A stretch of DNA of 13,291 bases from Lentisphaeria bacterium (GTDB lineage: Bacteria > Verrucomicrobiota > Lentisphaeria > JABSQK01 > UBA12247), in NCBI GenBank assembly GCA_003477185.1, contig DMTJ01000173.1, forward strand, positions 1 to 13,291, written 5' to 3'. Of this stretch, positions 11,640-13,291 are shown piece after piece. Both the position numbers and the translations under genes were made by a program. Each line of letters starts with the position of its first letter. Position 1 is the stretch's first letter. Under the pieces are notes generated by a model that worked only from the letters and a program-made list of their open reading frames with translations, ran no database searches and had not been told where the DNA came from.

Positions 11640-11648
11640 CAGGCGCTT
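11631..11648 (+). other. Intercistronic hairpin at the end of the PLDc_N-like gene
   Basis: AAGCGC-TGACAG-GCGCTT: a perfect 6-base stem with a 6-base loop that contains the stop codon (11637-11639). No U-tract follows, so it is unlikely to be a terminator. It could tune or protect the message between this gene and the downstream ATPase gene, or be chance. Confidence 0.35.
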
Positions 11649-11677
11649 AACCGGACTAGAAACAGGAGAAGCGCGAC

Positions 11678-12490
11678 ATGTATCAGGACTTTTTTGGTTT
11701 TCGGGAGATGCCTTTCAACATCACCCCGAACCCGCGTTTCCTGTTTCTGAGCCCTACCCACCAGGAAGCACTGCAGCATCTACGGTATGGGATTGAGCAG
11801 AAGAAGGGATTCATCGCTCTGACTGGCGAAGTTGGATGCGGTAAGACCACGCTGTGTCGCCAGCTACTGAATGAGCTCGACCCTGAGCGGTACGAGACCG
11901 CCCTGATTGTCAATCCTCGCCTGTCAGAAGAGCAATTGCTGAGCGCAATTCTGACCGAACTCGGCTGGGCTGGGAGCGTGACCGGTAAGAACGACCTGAT
12001 CCAGGAGTTGAACCTGCTATTGTTGGGCCGGATCAAGGAAGGCAAGGACATCGTTCTGGTTATCGATGAGGCGCACAATCTCGAATTCGAAGTGATGGAG
12101 CAGTTGCGACTCCTGTCGAATCTTGAGACTGATGACCAGAAGTTGTTGCAGATCATCCTCATGGGGCAGCCTGAGTTGCGCGATAATCTCATGGAAGAAA
12201 GACTGAGGCAACTGCGTGAGCGGATCCTCGTGTACTACGAGTTGAAGCCGCTTAATCGGTATGAAACGCGTATGTATGTGCAGCATCGCTTAAGTTTGGT
12301 AGGCTCGATGGGTCGTCCCCGGTTTACCAACTGGGCATTCCGCGCGCTTTACCGTGGGAGCCACGGAATTCCGCGCCGAATAAATAATATTTGCGATAAA
12401 GCGCTACTGTCGGCTTTCATTCGGAGCACGGACTTGGTATCTTACCATGATATACGCCGAGCAGTAAAGGACATTGATCGACTGAGATGA
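11678..12490 (+). CDS. ExeA/GspA-type AAA ATPase
   Basis: A 270-residue ATPase. The N-terminal YQDFFGFREMPFNITPNPRF is the signature opening of the ExeA/GspA family. Walker A is GEVGCGKTT (about 50-58), Walker B is IVLVIDEAHN (about 125-134, Asp130-Glu131), and LLSNLETDDQKLLQIILMGQPEL is the sensor/arginine region. The C-terminal helical part contains YYELKPLNRYETRMYVQHRL and SHGIPRRINNICDKALL, the family's lid. In Aeromonas, ExeA with ExeB helps place the type II secretion secretin in the envelope; related ATPases occur in exopolysaccharide/exosortase loci. Unlike ExeA (about 550 residues) there is no C-terminal transmembrane or peptidoglycan-binding part, so it is the cytoplasmic ATPase only. 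GGAG at 11665-11668 precedes the ATG by 9 bases. Its stop overlaps the next start (ATGA), pairing it with a membrane protein. Confidence 0.93.
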   Translation: MYQDFFGFREMPFNITPNPRFLFLSPTHQEALQHLRYGIEQKKGFIALTGEVGCGKTTLCRQLLNELDPERYETALIVNPRLSEEQLLSAILTELGWAGSVTGKNDLIQELNLLLLGRIKEGKDIVLVIDEAHNLEFEVMEQLRLLSNLETDDQKLLQIILMGQPELRDNLMEERLRQLRERILVYYELKPLNRYETRMYVQHRLSLVGSMGRPRFTNWAFRALYRGSHGIPRRINNICDKALLSAFIRSTDLVSYHDIRRAVKDIDRLR

Positions 12491-13291
12491 GTCAACGCGA
12501 GCTGATTAACGACGCAGTAAATGCGGTGCGAGAGAGGCGGTCTACACCCACTCCGCCACCAAGCGGCCCGCCTTACCGTCCACCCAGTTTTGGCGGTGGA
12601 GGGGGAAGTTGGATGCCAATGATCCTCGGGTGCTTTGCGTTCGTCGTTTTGGCTGTATTTGCGGGCGGTATCTTCTACGTCGCATTTCGTCCAGTGGACG
12701 GAGGAGAGCACGCCAAGGCATATCAGGAACCGGTGGCTACTCAAGCCATCCCAATCCCTGTTGAAGTGCCGACAACGCCGTCGGCACCGGTGCAAGAGCC
12801 TAACTTCGAGCACAACCCGTATGGCGTACCTGCTGCGGCGCAACCCGCCTATCCTGCTCCCTTTGCTGCGTCAGGACAGCAAATAGCTCCCACTCCTAGG
12901 CCGCACTCTCAGCCTGTCTACTTTCAGCAACATCCTTCCCATGCTCTGCCCGCCTCAACAAGTCATCAGCGCTCGCTAGCGGAGCGAAATTTTGTTGCGG
13001 ATCGAGGCGCGCCGGCTGTCAGTCAGCCAGCCAAGCGCCGTAGCGAGCATGCGGACGTGAGGATCGGCGAAGTAGAGCGCACTCTCCGTGCAGATGAGCA
13101 GCGACCAGCACTGGAAAGTTCTCGTGGTATCGGCGCTACGTTTGACGCTGTCGTGCGACACGTGATCGAGAAAGAAGTTGAGAAAACGCCAACTGCTGCC
13201 ACCAAGGGGTATGGTGCAATCACTGGCGAGGTCGTCAACATCTACAACGGTCAGGTAACCATCGGTGAGAACGTGATGAATGGCGGGCTGA
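12487..13291 (+). CDS. Single-pass membrane protein with proline-rich linker, GspB-like by context; 3' end outside window
   Basis: ATG at 12487 overlaps the stop of the ATPase gene (ATGA), so the two are translationally coupled. At least 268 residues are open to the window edge. The layout is a short cytoplasmic tail (SQRELINDAVNAVRERR), a Pro/Gly stretch, one membrane helix (about residues 42-67, MPMILGCFAFVVLAVFAGG), then a long Pro/Ala/Gln-rich, low-complexity linker (about 80-165) and a more charged part (about 165-240). The last visible residues, GYGAITGEVVNIYNGQVTIG, look like the start of a small beta-barrel domain. ATPase plus single-pass protein with a proline-rich periplasmic linker is the arrangement of GspA/GspB (ExeA/ExeB), so this is a candidate partner that reaches across the envelope. 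I see no direct sequence match to GspB in the visible part; the role is inferred from layout and coupling. Confidence 0.8.
   Translation, partial: MSQRELINDAVNAVRERRSTPTPPPSGPPYRPPSFGGGGGSWMPMILGCFAFVVLAVFAGGIFYVAFRPVDGGEHAKAYQEPVATQAIPIPVEVPTTPSAPVQEPNFEHNPYGVPAAAQPAYPAPFAASGQQIAPTPRPHSQPVYFQQHPSHALPASTSHQRSLAERNFVADRGAPAVSQPAKRRSEHADVRIGEVERTLRADEQRPALESSRGIGATFDAVVRHVIEKEVEKTPTAATKGYGAITGEVVNIYNGQVTIGENVMNGGL

Noticed and set aside
11631..11648. Rho-independent terminator after the PLDc_N-like gene
   Set aside because: The 6-base stem is followed by AACCGG, not by a run of T, and a same-strand gene starts 30 bases later.

Overview
The window looks like a piece of a moderately GC-rich bacterial chromosome, most likely Verrucomicrobiota and perhaps Opitutales. 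That placement rests on protein resemblance recalled from memory (the eroded large gene at 1671-2830, the membrane protein plus winged-helix pair, the ExeA-type ATPase pair), not on a marker gene, so it is tentative. Ten protein genes look intact or are cut only by the window edge. Two others are clearly broken, each by several lesions. The two broken genes beside healthy housekeeping genes suggest a genome losing genes, for example a symbiont or host-restricted lineage.

Left part (1-2830, + strand): the 3' part of a DHH-family phosphoesterase (nrnA-like) overlaps truB, a common translation/RNA-processing gene pair. Behind truB lies a wrecked reading frame (about 1671-2830). It keeps an N-terminal piece and a C-terminal piece of what seems to have been a very large protein.

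Middle (2967-5164, + strand): a compact three-gene operon with its own possible promoter encodes a small polytopic membrane protein, an ArsR/HTH_34-type winged-helix regulator, and a complete HMG-CoA synthase with all catalytic residues. No other mevalonate or polyketide gene is in view, so the role of the synthase is open. Converging on it from the right is a phospholipase-D-like pseudogene (5150-5686, - strand) with two frameshifts, an in-frame stop and a lost catalytic histidine.

Right-middle (5702-11156, - strand): four closely packed genes read leftwards: a secreted beta-rich protein, a GH2 beta-galactosidase (lacZ), a thioredoxin-fold Rdx/SelW-like protein whose start overlaps the lacZ stop (ATGA), and the ATPase ychF. 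They could form one transcript ending in the dead phospholipase-D gene. A 17-base hairpin-forming sequence, GTTGCGGAGTTCGCAAC, occurs twice inside lacZ (one copy with one mismatch, read in different frames and orientations) and once between genes at 2920. It is probably a dispersed palindromic repeat.

Right end (11364-13291, + strand): a small membrane protein with a PLDc_N-like pattern, an ExeA/GspA-type AAA ATPase, and a translationally coupled single-pass membrane protein with a proline-rich linker (GspB-like by position and layout), which runs off the window.
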